A stretch of 59,377 bases of DNA, from positions 66,109 through 125,485 of the forward strand of contig JAGVSJ010000003.1 of NCBI GenBank assembly GCA_019720975.1. The letters are read 5' to 3'. This DNA comes from Candidatus Sysuiplasma superficiale (GTDB lineage Archaea > Thermoplasmatota > Thermoplasmata > Sysuiplasmatales > Sysuiplasmataceae). A program made the translations under genes and the position numbers. Positions 45,206 to 54,545 of this stretch are shown in pieces. The notes below the pieces were generated by a model that worked only from the letters and a program-made list of their open reading frames with translations, was not told where the DNA came from and made no database searches. The stretch's first letter is position 1. Each line of letters starts with the position of its first letter.

Positions 45206-46690
45206 TTAGAGCAATTTTCCTTCCTTAAGCAATCGGGAGGCCTTTTCGATATCGCCAGAGAATACCCTGTCACCGCTGTATCCCTTTATCGAATTCCTTA
45301 TTTTCTGATGTGCAGATACAACTGCAGGGGCTGAGGCGCCTCCTATCATGTCCAGCGCCCTGGCAGCACAAATTCCCTCAATACCAATCACTGTAAAAGC
45401 GTTATCGACCATCTGCCTGAGCTTGATCGCTGAATATGCGCCCATGCTTACAAAATCTTCCTGATTTGCGGATGTTGGTATGGAATCGGATGAGGAAGGA
45501 TGACTCAGGACCTTATTTTCAGATACAAGTGCTGCCGCAGTGTATTGCGGTATCATGTATCCGGATTCAATACCAGGCCTGTCTGCCAGGAACGATTTCA
45601 AGCCGCTGAGTTTGGAGTCAACGAGTCGTGCTGTTCTCCTCTCCGAAAATGATACCATGGCCTGCAGCGGAATGCACAGTGCATCGAGAAGTACAGCAAT
45701 GGGTTGGCCGTGAAAGTTTCCGGCAGAGATGACCGAATTTTCGGAAGGGATAAGAACCGGATTGTCTGTTGTGGAGTTCATCTCCACAGTGATGGATCTT
45801 TCACAGTACTCCACCATTTCGTATAGTGGCGCGAGTACCTGCGGCGCACATCTAAGCGTGTACGGGTCCTGAGTGTTGCTGTTTCCTCCAGCAAGTCTGC
45901 TCCCGCGACAGATATCATTTATCCTGCGTGCAACATAGATCATTCCTCTGTGAGGACGCAATTCCACTGCCTTCAGTGAAAACTGATCCATCTTCCCTCG
46001 AAGTGCCTCAAGACTCATTGCAAATATGACAAGGCTCTGCTCGAAGAGTCTGCGTATGTCGTATACTGCCAGAGCCCCAAGCGCTGTCATGAACTGTGTT
46101 CCGTTTATCAGCGCAAGCCCCTCCTTCTCCTTCAGCTCCACAGGCGAAAGACCTGCCTTCTTGAGGGCCTTTGCACCCATGTAGACTCTGCCGCCTAGCT
46201 CAGCTCTTCCCTCTCCCATCATAACAGATGCCATATGAGCGAGCGGTGCAAGATCACCGCTCGCTCCCACAGAGCCTCTTGACGGTATGAGAGGATGAAC
46301 CCCGCGATTCAGCATATCTTTCAGGAGTTCAACTATATCCTTCCGCACACCGGAATATCCCCGCATCAGTGTGTTTAGTCTCAGAAGCATGAGCGCCCTT
46401 GTCTCCTCCTGTGACATTGTATCACCCGTTCCTGAACAGGTGCTCCTTACCAGGTTTTCCTGAAGTCTGCATGCCTCCTTAGCGCTCACCTTCTCATTGC
46501 ACAGTTCGCCGAAGCCGGTGTTGACTCCGTAAACTACCTTCCCGCTTTCAATCAATGATTCCAGCATGGCCCTCGACTTCTTCACAGCGGAAACAGCGCG
46601 GGCATCCAGCGAAACGGGACGGCCATTTCTGGCCACTTCAACCAGAAGATCAATGGTCAGTCTGTTGCCATCAATTGTCAGTTCCTTCAT
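45206..46690 (-). CDS. hutH: Histidine ammonia-lyase
   Basis: HutH removes ammonia from L-histidine to yield urocanate, the first step of histidine breakdown. The Ala-Ser-Gly triad that forms the MIO cofactor is seen in GSVGASGDLAPLAHM (about residues 139-153); YGVNTGFGEL (about 54-63) has the catalytic Tyr, and NQEDFVSMGAYSA (about 408-420) closes the site, with Phe where many bacterial enzymes have His. The length of 494 residues is normal. The MIO lyases also include tyrosine and phenylalanine enzymes, but the folate-linked formimino genes nearby support histidine. Confidence 0.93.
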   Translation of the reverse strand: MKELTIDGNRLTIDLLVEVARNGRPVSLDARAVSAVKKSRAMLESLIESGKVVYGVNTGFGELCNEKVSAKEACRLQENLVRSTCSGTGDTMSQEETRALMLLRLNTLMRGYSGVRKDIVELLKDMLNRGVHPLIPSRGSVGASGDLAPLAHMASVMMGEGRAELGGRVYMGAKALKKAGLSPVELKEKEGLALINGTQFMTALGALAVYDIRRLFEQSLVIFAMSLEALRGKMDQFSLKAVELRPHRGMIYVARRINDICRGSRLAGGNSNTQDPYTLRCAPQVLAPLYEMVEYCERSITVEMNSTTDNPVLIPSENSVISAGNFHGQPIAVLLDALCIPLQAMVSFSERRTARLVDSKLSGLKSFLADRPGIESGYMIPQYTAAALVSENKVLSHPSSSDSIPTSANQEDFVSMGAYSAIKLRQMVDNAFTVIGIEGICAARALDMIGGASAPAVVSAHQKIRNSIKGYSGDRVFSGDIEKASRLLKEGKLL

Positions 46691-46824
46691 CAGATACCGG
46701 TTTGCTGATTGTCTTTGGATATAGATAAATTGGCCGGATTCCGCCTGACAGACAACGCAACGTAATAATTCCGGTCAATATTACCAGTATTGGGTTATCC
46801 CACCGCCTTGAATAAAATCAAATT

Positions 46825-49440
46825 TCAGAATATCTGCAGGACGTTGCGCCTGCTCTTCCTGTCCGCTGCAGACAGGTCGATCTCGTAGAGGTTGTCATAT
46901 ATGTCTATCAGTTCCAACAGGTTGCCAATGCTCATTACGTTCCTCCTGCCTCTTGTGACGAATGTGAGTTCTTCGCCGCTCTCCGCCGAAACATGCCACT
47001 CCAGCTCCTCGCCATTCAGTCTTATGTCATTCACTGACCTTATTCTAACCTTGAAGTTGTTGAACTCCAGCGCATTCCTGAGTATCTTGTGGCTATCCGG
47101 GTCAAGAAGATTCAGGTCATCGATGAAGAACTGCATTCGTCCATCATCGCCGTAGAACATGACAAAACAGGGTGCAGATATGGGGAAGGCAAGCTTCGGT
47201 GTCAGCCCTTCGTAGAGCTTGTTTCCGCCGTTGAGCACGGTGACCTTGCTCCTTCTGGAAGATTCGTACACCCTCATCTTTGTGGCATCCATCCTGTATC
47301 CATGGACATAGTCTGAAAGCTTCATTCCGTTACCTGGTTCAGTCTCATAGCCATCAAATCGCGTCATCCTCTTCATCTCCTCTCTGAACATCCTCGCAAG
47401 TGCGCCGTTTTTGCTCATGAGCTCTTCTGTCTTTCCCTCCTCAGCAATTACACCATCACTCATCACAACAGTCCTGTCCGTGCTCAGCACTTCGTTGATG
47501 TTGTGTGTCACAAAAATGCTCGTCCTTCCCCTCGACAGATTCATTATTGCTCGGAAAACCTCTCTTTCGTTTATAACATCGAGATTGGAAGTTGCTTCAT
47601 CAAATACCACGATTGCCGGATTTTTGAGTATTGCCCTTGAAATCGCTATACGCTGCCTCTGTCCCCCGGACAGGAATGTGCCCCTTTCGCCGAGGTTCGT
47701 ATCGTATGCAAGGGGCATCCTTGCAATCTCCTCATGTATTCCGGCGGCGATACAAGCGGCAATTATTTCCCACCTTTCTGCATCCTGCGATGAACCATAT
47801 GAGATGTTCTGCGCCACTGTTGCATCGAAAAGTACGCTTTCCTGAGGCACGTACCCTATGCCCTCCCTGAGATATGTAAGATCAATTTCCCTGACATCCA
47901 CGCCGTTTATCTTCACCGACCCTTCATCGACGTCGTAAAAGCGCATCAGAAGCTTCGCTACAGTACTCTTTCCTGAGCCGCTGATGCCTGCCACAGCTAT
48001 CTTTTCCCCTTTCCTGCATACCAGGTTGATTCCCCTTATGACAGGAGCAAACGGGTCGTAACCGAACCGTACGTTTTCGAATGCAATGTCCCCGTTGAGA
48101 TCTGGCTTCCTTGGATTCGCGGGCTGTGCAATCTCCGATCTTGATTCAAGAACCTCTCTGGTTCTCTCTCCCGATGTGACTGCCTGCTGTATGAATGGTA
48201 TTACGTTGCTGAGGTTGTTTATCGGTGCGAAGAATAGAGAAAGGTACGCAATAAATGAAGCAATTATGCCTATCTGTATCCTTCCCACCATTACCTGCTG
48301 CCCGCCCACATACCATATGAATACGGTTGCGAGAGATGTTATCAGACCTATTAGCGGCCAGTAGAACATATTCATCTTGACCACGGATCTCTGGGAGTCA
48401 TAGAGCCTGTCAAGCAGATGATCAAAATGTTCGGTCTCCCTGCCCTCCTTTGAAAACGATTTGACAACTGCATAGTTCGGTATGACATCTGAAAACCTGG
48501 AAATGACATCTGCATTTCTTCTCCAGTTACGGTGATAGATCTTGTGTGACATCCTTCTGTATCTAATCAGCAGGAGTATGACAAACGGAACAGGAACAAG
48601 AACAAACAGCGCAAGGTTGGCATCGAGCGTGAAAAGAATCACGCCGATCCCGATGATCGTCAGGAAATTGACAGTCAGGGTTGGGAGCCCCCACACCATC
48701 AGCCACTGAGTGTTGCCGACATCCGTTGTAAGCCTCGATATTATTCTGCCAGTGGACATTCGGTCGATGAATTTCGAGCTATGATTGACAACATGACTGA
48801 AAAGCCTGGATCTCAGGTTGTTCACTATTTCCTGCCCCGTCGTGTTCAGCACGTAAACCTGCAGTCCGGTGAAAAGGGCGCTTGCCATGTAGGAGGCAAG
48901 AAGTATCAGTGTCAGATCCAGAAATAGAGATTTCGGCGCATTCTTTGTAAGCAGCACCGAGTCTATCAGTATTTTCAGAAGGTAGGGAGGAATGAGATTT
49001 AGGCCAGCAATGATTATTGAGAGTGCAACGCCTAGGAGAAGTCTCCTCCTGTAGGGTGCCATGAAACCCATGAGCCATTTCAGCGTTCCCTGCCTTTCTT
49101 CCTTCTTTTCATCGGTAGTGAATTCGAATTTCTTATCTCTCCTGTTTCCTATGTAATGCTCTATGAATTTGGAAAATTTTCTGAATTCCTCTGATTTCTT
49201 CTTCGTGAAATAAGCTACTTCCTCTTCCTTTCCGTTCTTCCTGACGACAACAAGCTTGTCTATCCCGGTTCCTTCTTCAACGCGCACCGACTTGATTTCA
49301 TCGAAGGGTATTTCTGTGACTGTTGTACCATCAGCCAGGCAGCTGAGTCTTTCACCGTCTGCGATGATCTCTTCTTCGCTCAATCTTAGATGGTGGTTCA
49401 GATCAGTTTTAAGAATCGCAACGTTTTCTTTGTCCTGCAT
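46825..49440 (-). CDS. ABC exporter (half-transporter) fused to PH-like N-domain and C-terminal DUF1854
   Basis: An 871-residue fusion. Residues 1-105 form a beta-rich PH-like domain (EIPFDEIKSVRVEEG, KNGKEEEVAYF). A six-helix type IV exporter membrane domain follows (about 125-420), then the ATPase with Walker A GISGSGKSTVAKLL (about 478-491), signature LSGGQRQRIAIS and Walker B IVVFDEATSNLD. The last 190 residues are DUF1854-like (FYGDDGRMQFFIDDL, GRRNVMSIGNLLELIDIYDN). In bacteria DUF1854 is usually a separate partner of ABC exporters, sometimes beside cyanophycin genes. As a half-transporter it must dimerise. Substrate unknown. It has its own TATA-rich upstream region (about 49470-49495). 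Confidence 0.88.
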   Translation of the reverse strand: MQDKENVAILKTDLNHHLRLSEEEIIADGERLSCLADGTTVTEIPFDEIKSVRVEEGTGIDKLVVVRKNGKEEEVAYFTKKKSEEFRKFSKFIEHYIGNRRDKKFEFTTDEKKEERQGTLKWLMGFMAPYRRRLLLGVALSIIIAGLNLIPPYLLKILIDSVLLTKNAPKSLFLDLTLILLASYMASALFTGLQVYVLNTTGQEIVNNLRSRLFSHVVNHSSKFIDRMSTGRIISRLTTDVGNTQWLMVWGLPTLTVNFLTIIGIGVILFTLDANLALFVLVPVPFVILLLIRYRRMSHKIYHRNWRRNADVISRFSDVIPNYAVVKSFSKEGRETEHFDHLLDRLYDSQRSVVKMNMFYWPLIGLITSLATVFIWYVGGQQVMVGRIQIGIIASFIAYLSLFFAPINNLSNVIPFIQQAVTSGERTREVLESRSEIAQPANPRKPDLNGDIAFENVRFGYDPFAPVIRGINLVCRKGEKIAVAGISGSGKSTVAKLLMRFYDVDEGSVKINGVDVREIDLTYLREGIGYVPQESVLFDATVAQNISYGSSQDAERWEIIAACIAAGIHEEIARMPLAYDTNLGERGTFLSGGQRQRIAISRAILKNPAIVVFDEATSNLDVINEREVFRAIMNLSRGRTSIFVTHNINEVLSTDRTVVMSDGVIAEEGKTEELMSKNGALARMFREEMKRMTRFDGYETEPGNGMKLSDYVHGYRMDATKMRVYESSRRSKVTVLNGGNKLYEGLTPKLAFPISAPCFVMFYGDDGRMQFFIDDLNLLDPDSHKILRNALEFNNFKVRIRSVNDIRLNGEELEWHVSAESGEELTFVTRGRRNVMSIGNLLELIDIYDNLYEIDLSAADRKSRRNVLQIF

Positions 49441-49558
49441 TTTATTTTACTGCTTTCCATTCAATAAAAACGCTTATTAAACCTTTTATTTAACATTTGA
49501 AACTACAATCTAGGCAACCACAGCGACGGTTTCCATTCTTTCCGCGCATTCTGGTCGT

Positions 49559-50320
49559 TCACACAGATGCGACAATCACCATTCGTCTTTTGATAAAAGT
49601 ATGCTCATCGTTTCTGTATCCAATGGCTCTTCTGAACGATTCGTCACTGTGCTCAAGAAATTCTCTGCACTTTTTTCCTTCTGGCCCGGATTCTTCAACA
49701 GGATACAGCCATCTGCTGAATGTGACCCTCTCTTCCTTTACCTCTGAAAAGGTGACACCGAATCCGCACGATGAAAGAATCGATTCCCATTTCCTGCTGT
49801 TTTCTGCGAAAAAATGGCTGCTGTCCCTTGCCCTTTCAAAATTGTTGTAAGTTCCCTCGAACCCTTCCGGAGCAACCATATCCGATATGCCTATGTATCC
49901 GCCGCTCCGAAGGCAGCGGCGCGATTCAAGCAGGAATGCAGCCTTGTCTGCGAAATGATGAGCGGCACGCCTGCAGGTTATTGCATCAAATGTTTGGTCG
50001 GCAAAAGGCAGGTGTGAAGCATCCGAAAGACAGAGACAGACGTTATCCATCCCTTCACGTCGGAGGAGCAGACGGGCCTGTCCGAGCATATGATATGTCG
50101 TGTCAACCCCGCAGACATGTGGAACGATCTTCGCGAGCTCGAGCGCTGTGAAGCCTGTTCCTGTTGCAACGTCCAGTGCAGATTCGCGCTCCGAAAGCGG
50201 TATGTGCGATATGAGAGCCGGCAGGTCAGAACCGTGCGCGTGCGAGTCACTTTTCGCATATCTCTCTGCATTCCTGCTGAAAAAGTCTCTTGCAGCTTCG
50301 TTGTTGTTTGAACCGCTCAT
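49559..50320 (-). CDS. Class I SAM-dependent methyltransferase (UbiE/Methyltransf_11 type)
   Basis: A 253-residue methyltransferase. ALDVATGTGFTALELA (about residues 43-58) is the glycine-rich SAM-binding motif I, CGVDTTYHML motif post-I, CLSDASHLPFADQTFDAITCRRAAHHF motif II/III region, and the remaining C-terminal half is a substrate-binding cap. The middle is close to menaquinone/ubiquinone and arsenite or sterol-like methyltransferases, but no specific substrate is evident. An inverted repeat over an AT-rich promoter (50364-50393) lies upstream. It is an isolated gene downstream of the mevalonate cluster. Confidence 0.87.
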   Translation of the reverse strand: MSGSNNNEAARDFFSRNAERYAKSDSHAHGSDLPALISHIPLSERESALDVATGTGFTALELAKIVPHVCGVDTTYHMLGQARLLLRREGMDNVCLCLSDASHLPFADQTFDAITCRRAAHHFADKAAFLLESRRCLRSGGYIGISDMVAPEGFEGTYNNFERARDSSHFFAENSRKWESILSSCGFGVTFSEVKEERVTFSRWLYPVEESGPEGKKCREFLEHSDESFRRAIGYRNDEHTFIKRRMVIVASV

Positions 50321-50363
50321 TGAAGATCATCCCTTTCGGACACGGCCGACGGTACCTTGATGA

Positions 50364-50393
50364 AAACCGTTTAAATTTTTCGTCAAACGGTTT
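50364..50393. promoter_or_regulatory. Perfect 9-bp inverted repeat in an AT-rich spacer
   Basis: AAACCGTTT (50364-50372) and AAACGGTTT (50385-50393) are perfect inverted copies around a 12-bp spacer containing TTTAAAT-like DNA. It lies about 45 bp upstream of the methyltransferase ATG and about 90 bp past the DUF35 stop. It may be an operator spanning the promoter or a stem for transcript ending; no long T run follows on the minus strand, which favours an operator. Confidence 0.45.
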
Positions 50394-50483
50394 CAGTCTT
50401 CCGAAACCATGTAACTCCGCCCCGAACCCATGTGTTGCTTTTCCGAGGCCCGGAGCAAAACAGGCATCCCTGGTCCTACGGTG

Positions 50484-50885
50484 TCAGGCAGATGGCCTGA
50501 ACTTGTACCCGTATCTTATCAATCCAGACTTGCCTTCAGCTCCCATCCTCCTGAAAATCGCCTCGACCTTCATGCCTATCTTCACATCCTCTGGCTTGCA
50601 GTCGACTATCTGTGCTGTGACACGGACTCCCTCTTCCATTTCAACGATGGCCATAATGTATGGGCGCATTAGAGTGAAATCCGGCATCGGTTCATGAACA
50701 GTAGTGTATGAGTATACCCTTCCCTTTCCGCTGAGTCTGTAAGGTTTTATCCTGCCAATGCTCTTTCTCCTGCACTTCGGACATATGGCACGTGGCGGAA
50801 AGAATATATCGCTGCAATTCTCGCACTTCACGCCGAGCAGCGTGTATCTGCTCGGATTTTCTCTCCAGTATCGTGGGTTCGCCAG
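50484..50885 (-). CDS. DUF35 OB-fold/zinc-ribbon protein of the thiolase-HMG-CoA synthase complex
   Basis: DUF35 proteins bridge thiolase and HMG-CoA synthase in archaea and pass acetoacetyl-CoA between them. An N-terminal helix region PRYWRENPSRY is followed by a zinc ribbon with C-x2-C (CENCSD) and C-x2-C (CPKCRR), then an OB-fold (YSYTTVHEPMPDF, MAIVEMEEGVRVTAQIVD). The conserved N-terminal helix is only included if translation starts at CTG 50885; no ATG, GTG or TTG is available upstream of GTG 50831, and GTG 50831 would remove that helix. CTG 50885 lies 4 bp after the thiolase stop and has a strong AGGAGG site just upstream. The start codon is therefore unusual. Confidence 0.82.
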   Translation of the reverse strand: MANPRYWRENPSRYTLLGVKCENCSDIFFPPRAICPKCRRKSIGRIKPYRLSGKGRVYSYTTVHEPMPDFTLMRPYIMAIVEMEEGVRVTAQIVDCKPEDVKIGMKVEAIFRRMGAEGKSGLIRYGYKFRPSA

Positions 50886-50889
50886 TTTC

Positions 50890-52062
50890 TCACCCCCTCC
50901 TATAGATGTGCACTACAGAAGTGGCGCCTGTGCCACCAACATTGAGTGAAAGGCCGTATTCTGCGTCGCTGACCTGCCTTTTCTCTGCCTTCCCCCTCAG
51001 CTGTCTAACAACCTCAACAGCCTGTGCTATGCCTGTAGCCCCCATCGGATCTCCGCGGGATTTCAGTCCGCCAGACGTGTTTACGGATACAACGCCATTG
51101 ATCTCGGTCATACCCTCAAGTGTGGCAGCCCCTCCCTTCCCCTTTTCAAAGAATCCAAGATCCTCAATATTGAGTATCTCCGCTATGGTGAAGGAGTCAT
51201 GCACTTCAGCAACGTCAATGTCCTTCGGCCTGATTCCTGCCCTCTTGTAGGCGAGGTCCGAAGCAGCCTTTACTGAATCGAATCTTGTTATGCTTGCCCT
51301 GTGGTGGAGTGCAAGTGTGTCTGTCGCAGCAGCCGACGCTGAAATGACCACCGGCTCATCCGTATATTTCTTTGCCAGTTCGAGTGGTGCGAGTATTACC
51401 GCTGCTGAACCGTCGGAAATGGGCGCACAGTCAAAGACACCGAGCGGATCTGCAACCATCGGTGACTTAAGGACGGTCTCCATATCAACAGCTTTCTGGT
51501 ACTGTGCACTTGGATTCCAGGCGCCGTTCCTGTGGTTCTTTACTGAAACACTGGCGATTTGCTCCCTTGTTGTACCGAACTCATGCATGTGGCGCCTTGC
51601 TATCATTGCATAAAGGCTTGCCATTGTTGCCCCGGTGAGTCCTTCCCACTGCTGGTCAGATCCAGCCATCTGTATCATGGGTATCTCATCATCAGCAACA
51701 TCTGTCATCTTTTCCGCTCCTGCAACCATTACTATGTCGTGCATTCCCGACGCGACTGCCATGTACCCCTCCCTCAATGCCATCCCTCCGGATGCACCGG
51801 CCGCCTCAATCCTTACTGCGGGAAGGTGCAGGGATGCAAGTCCTGAATAATCAGCTACCAGTGCGCCGAGATGTTCCTGATCTATCAGGCTACCTGCCGC
51901 CATGTTGCCTATGTACAGCGCCTCAATCTGCTCTCCGGCGATATTTGCATCACTCACAGCAGATATGCCTGCCTGCATTCCTATATCCCTCAGTGAGTGT
52001 TCCCACAACTCTCCGAAACGTGTATCTCCAATTCCTATTATCGCGACCGGCCTCATTTTCAT
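50890..52062 (-). CDS. Thiolase-family protein with catalytic residues replaced
   Basis: A 390-residue protein clearly related to the archaeal SCP2-type acetyl-CoA acetyltransferase that feeds HMG-CoA synthase ([58 protein letters not shown]). But the three catalytic motifs are changed: the nucleophile motif C-x-S reads GAS (Gly codon 51796-51798), H-D-C-F reads HDSF (Ser codon 51193-51195), and C-G-H-P reads RGDP (Asp codon 51049-51051). The fold seems complete, and the frame is undamaged. It should not work as a normal thiolase; a structural role in the HMG-CoA synthase-DUF35 complex is an inference. It overlaps HMG-CoA synthase by 4 bp. Confidence 0.9.
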   Translation of the reverse strand: MKMRPVAIIGIGDTRFGELWEHSLRDIGMQAGISAVSDANIAGEQIEALYIGNMAAGSLIDQEHLGALVADYSGLASLHLPAVRIEAAGASGGMALREGYMAVASGMHDIVMVAGAEKMTDVADDEIPMIQMAGSDQQWEGLTGATMASLYAMIARRHMHEFGTTREQIASVSVKNHRNGAWNPSAQYQKAVDMETVLKSPMVADPLGVFDCAPISDGSAAVILAPLELAKKYTDEPVVISASAAATDTLALHHRASITRFDSVKAASDLAYKRAGIRPKDIDVAEVHDSFTIAEILNIEDLGFFEKGKGGAATLEGMTEINGVVSVNTSGGLKSRGDPMGATGIAQAVEVVRQLRGKAEKRQVSDAEYGLSLNVGGTGATSVVHIYRRG

Positions 52063-53126
52063 TCCTTCATTGCTATTTTTCCCTTGAATTTTGCATATGT
52101 GCCGTAATCCAGTATCTCAGAACGCTCCACAAGCTGCCTGACAGTCGGTGCAGCATCTCTGTTAAAGGTACCCATTTCGTCAGTTACTGTGATGTCAAAA
52201 CCGTCACTTCCTGCACCAGATCCGAACGCGACACCAAATATTCTGTCCCCAGGCTTTGCAATGTCAAGTATTGCAGCCAGTCCTATCATCATAGAGGCAG
52301 AATAGGTGTTTCCGATGTACGGCGTCATCAGTCCGGTCTCGATCTGCCTCTTTTCGAAGCCGAGCATTTGAGCGACCCTGGTAGGGAATTTGCCGTTTGG
52401 CTGATGGAAGACGGCATAGTCGTAGTCTGCGGCAGATGTTCCCTGCAGCTTCATCAACTCCCTGGCGCAGGTACTAACATGTCTGAAGTAAGCCGGCTCA
52501 CCTGTGAATCTGCCGCCATGGCTTGGATACGCCTGCCCTTCCCTTCTCCAGAAATCTGGCGTATCAGACGTGAAGGAAAATGTTCTGTTTATCTTTGCAA
52601 TCATATTTTCCCTTCCTATGACAAAAGCCGCGCCGCCTGCCGAAGCTGAATATTCAAGGGCGTCCCCTGGGGCGCCTTGGGATGTATCAGAACCTATGGC
52701 AAGCGAGTATTTCACCATACCCGAGGAAACAAGCCCCATGCTGGTCTGTATCGCAGCTGTCCCTGCCTTGCAGGCAAATTCGTAATCCGCCACAGTGATG
52801 AAATGTGAGGCACCTATCGCCTCAGCAACTATGGTGCCGGAAGGTTTCACTGCATAAGGGTGGGATTCGCTTCCGACGTAAACCGCGCCTATTTCCTCAG
52901 GATCTATGCCTGATCTGGCAAGAGCATTCCTGGCAGCTTCGACAGATATTGTTATGACGTCCTCATCCGGATAAGGTACGGATTTGCTGTATATCATCAG
53001 TCCCTTTTTCACTGCGTCTCCGTTCTCTCCCCAGATCCTGGCAATCTCCTCCGGCAGTATCCTGAATCTGGGGACATAGACTCCGTAAGTCACTATTCCT
53101 GCCTTATTTTCACTTTGTCCGAACAT
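52059..53126 (-). CDS. Hydroxymethylglutaryl-CoA synthase
   Basis: Condenses acetyl-CoA with acetoacetyl-CoA to HMG-CoA, the entry to the mevalonate route for archaeal isoprenoid lipids. The catalytic Cys is in [12 protein letters not shown] (about residues 103-114), the general base His in [10 protein letters not shown] (about 226-235), and the conserved Glu in [10 protein letters not shown]. All are intact. Likely start is ATG 53126 (or GTG 53129), with GGAG 10-13 bp upstream inside the end of the regulator gene; ATG 53153 would extend further into it. The gene is followed by the degenerate thiolase and DUF35 genes. Confidence 0.94.
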   Translation of the reverse strand: MFGQSENKAGIVTYGVYVPRFRILPEEIARIWGENGDAVKKGLMIYSKSVPYPDEDVITISVEAARNALARSGIDPEEIGAVYVGSESHPYAVKPSGTIVAEAIGASHFITVADYEFACKAGTAAIQTSMGLVSSGMVKYSLAIGSDTSQGAPGDALEYSASAGGAAFVIGRENMIAKINRTFSFTSDTPDFWRREGQAYPSHGGRFTGEPAYFRHVSTCARELMKLQGTSAADYDYAVFHQPNGKFPTRVAQMLGFEKRQIETGLMTPYIGNTYSASMMIGLAAILDIAKPGDRIFGVAFGSGAGSDGFDITVTDEMGTFNRDAAPTVRQLVERSEILDYGTYAKFKGKIAMKE

Positions 53127-53820
53127 CACTGTTTTCATCTCCGAATTTTTCAAGTATCTCTATCATCACAGACTGTTCCATATTGCTGACAAGTAATGGT
53201 ATGTTTTCAAGTCTGGAAAGAAGAATTGCAAGCTGATCGATATTTTCCGGTCTGTGGTAGATCACAGCTGCAGGCTTCATTGGATGGGCCCTTACGGCAA
53301 TCATTGGGGAGCGTCCGTATTTCACTCTTGTGAAAATCAGTGCCCTCTGGCTGCTCCATCCGAAGACCTTCAGGTAGTCATTTGCACTCAGCGATGTGAT
53401 TGCCTTTATGCTGTCAAGAAGAGTGTACCCATGCAAATACCTGTCTGTACTCAGTCCTAATGAAAGATTTTCAGCATCTATCGCTGTCATCAGCTCCTCA
53501 AGGCTGACAGATCTGGAGAATTCACGCATGCTCAGAAGGTAATCAGGTCTGACCTCCGTGTCAAAGCGCTTGATAAACTTGCTTCCGTTCTTGACTTCGA
53601 GTTCGATCATCGCATCGACATATTTCTTCACCATCGTTGTGCCCGGTGACTTTCTTCGTCCGGATTCATAATCGCTTATGACTGAAGCTGATATGCCAAG
53701 CGCCCTTGAGAGCTGAAGCTGGCTCAGATGGAATTCTTCCCTCCATTTCCTCATTGTTCGCCCCGGATCGGCAGAGAGAACGATTTCTCCTGCAATCTTT
53801 TCTTTCAGGGCGTTGTGCAT
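53110..53820 (-). CDS. XRE-type HTH regulator (COG1395-like), probable regulator of the mevalonate genes
   Basis: About 236 residues. The helix-turn-helix [35 protein letters not shown] (about residues 26-60) is a typical Cro/CI-like domain, followed by an archaeal C-terminal domain of unknown ligand ([29 protein letters not shown]). ATG 53820 is chosen; a TATA box (ATTAAATAAG, about 53843-53852) lies about 25 bp upstream, so it is probably leaderless. It overlaps the start of HMG-CoA synthase and leads the operon. COG1395 proteins sit before the HMG-CoA synthase genes in many archaea, which suggests control of isoprenoid synthesis. Confidence 0.9.
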   Translation of the reverse strand: MHNALKEKIAGEIVLSADPGRTMRKWREEFHLSQLQLSRALGISASVISDYESGRRKSPGTTMVKKYVDAMIELEVKNGSKFIKRFDTEVRPDYLLSMREFSRSVSLEELMTAIDAENLSLGLSTDRYLHGYTLLDSIKAITSLSANDYLKVFGWSSQRALIFTRVKYGRSPMIAVRAHPMKPAAVIYHRPENIDQLAILLSRLENIPLLVSNMEQSVMIEILEKFGDENSDVRTK

Positions 53821-53893
53821 AGCTGCCAATGGGAAGACTACTTATTTAATATTGACGATATAACCATTCGTTGATTGACGAATAAACTGGCTT

Positions 53894-54448
53894 TCACGGC
53901 GATCCCAGGAGTCGACTCTGTCTCTTCCTGAATTTGGAAACCTTGGGTGCAATTACAATCCGGCAGTACGGCTTGTCCGGATTTCTGCTGAAGAACTTCT
54001 GATGGTATTCCTCCGCAAGATAAAAAGCACGAAGAGGAACGATCTCTGTAACAACAGGGTCTCCGAATATCCCTTTCCTCTCAACTTCGGCTATCACGTC
54101 TGCGGCAATCTCCTTTTCCTGTTCGGTCTGATAGAGGATTATTGACCTGTACTGACTACCGTAATCCGGACCCTGTCTGTCAGGTGTTGTGGGGTCATGG
54201 ACCGAAAGGAATGTTTCAATCAGATCCCTGTAGCTTACCTTCTTCCTGTCATAGGTAACTCTCACTACCTCTGCATGGCCAGTAGTTCCTGAGCACACAT
54301 CCTCGTAGGTGGGTTCGGCCATGGTTCCGCCCGCATATCCACACTCTGTCCTTATGATACCGGGCATTTCTGAGAACACTGCATCAATGCACCAGAAGCA
54401 TCCGCCTCCGAAGACTGCAGTTCCGTAATCCTTATCGCCATCAGCCAT
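53894..54448 (-). CDS. msrA: Peptide-methionine (S)-S-oxide reductase
   Basis: MsrA repairs oxidised methionine in proteins. The catalytic Cys is in VFGGGCFWCIDAVFSEMPG (about residues 12-30), and GYAGGTMAEPTYEDVCSGTTGHAEVV (about 38-63) is the following conserved block; YRSIILYQTEQE and EEYHQKFFSRNP are further family segments. Length of 184 residues is typical. The gene is single, transcribed away from the insertion sequence, whose left end starts 80 bp upstream, so the insertion could affect its promoter region. Confidence 0.95.
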   Translation of the reverse strand: MADGDKDYGTAVFGGGCFWCIDAVFSEMPGIIRTECGYAGGTMAEPTYEDVCSGTTGHAEVVRVTYDRKKVSYRDLIETFLSVHDPTTPDRQGPDYGSQYRSIILYQTEQEKEIAADVIAEVERKGIFGDPVVTEIVPLRAFYLAEEYHQKFFSRNPDKPYCRIVIAPKVSKFRKRQSRLLGSP

Positions 54449-54528
54449 ACTGCCACCCTGTTCCAGCTTCCATGGACAGTAACACCAATTCCAGCCTCAT
54501 CATTTAAATCTTGACATTCCAGACATAT

Positions 54529-54545
54529 TGGGACATAAGTCCCCT
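54529..54545 (+). repeat. Left terminal inverted repeat of the insertion sequence
   Basis: TGGGACATAAGTCCCCT; matches the reverse complement of 55808-55824 at 16 of 17 positions. The TAG stop of the transposase begins inside it. Confidence 0.85.

Noticed and set aside
45206-46690. Phe instead of His in the QEDHV motif of HutH
   Set aside because: As far as I know QEDF occurs in other bacterial and archaeal members of the family, so it is not a sign of inactivation.
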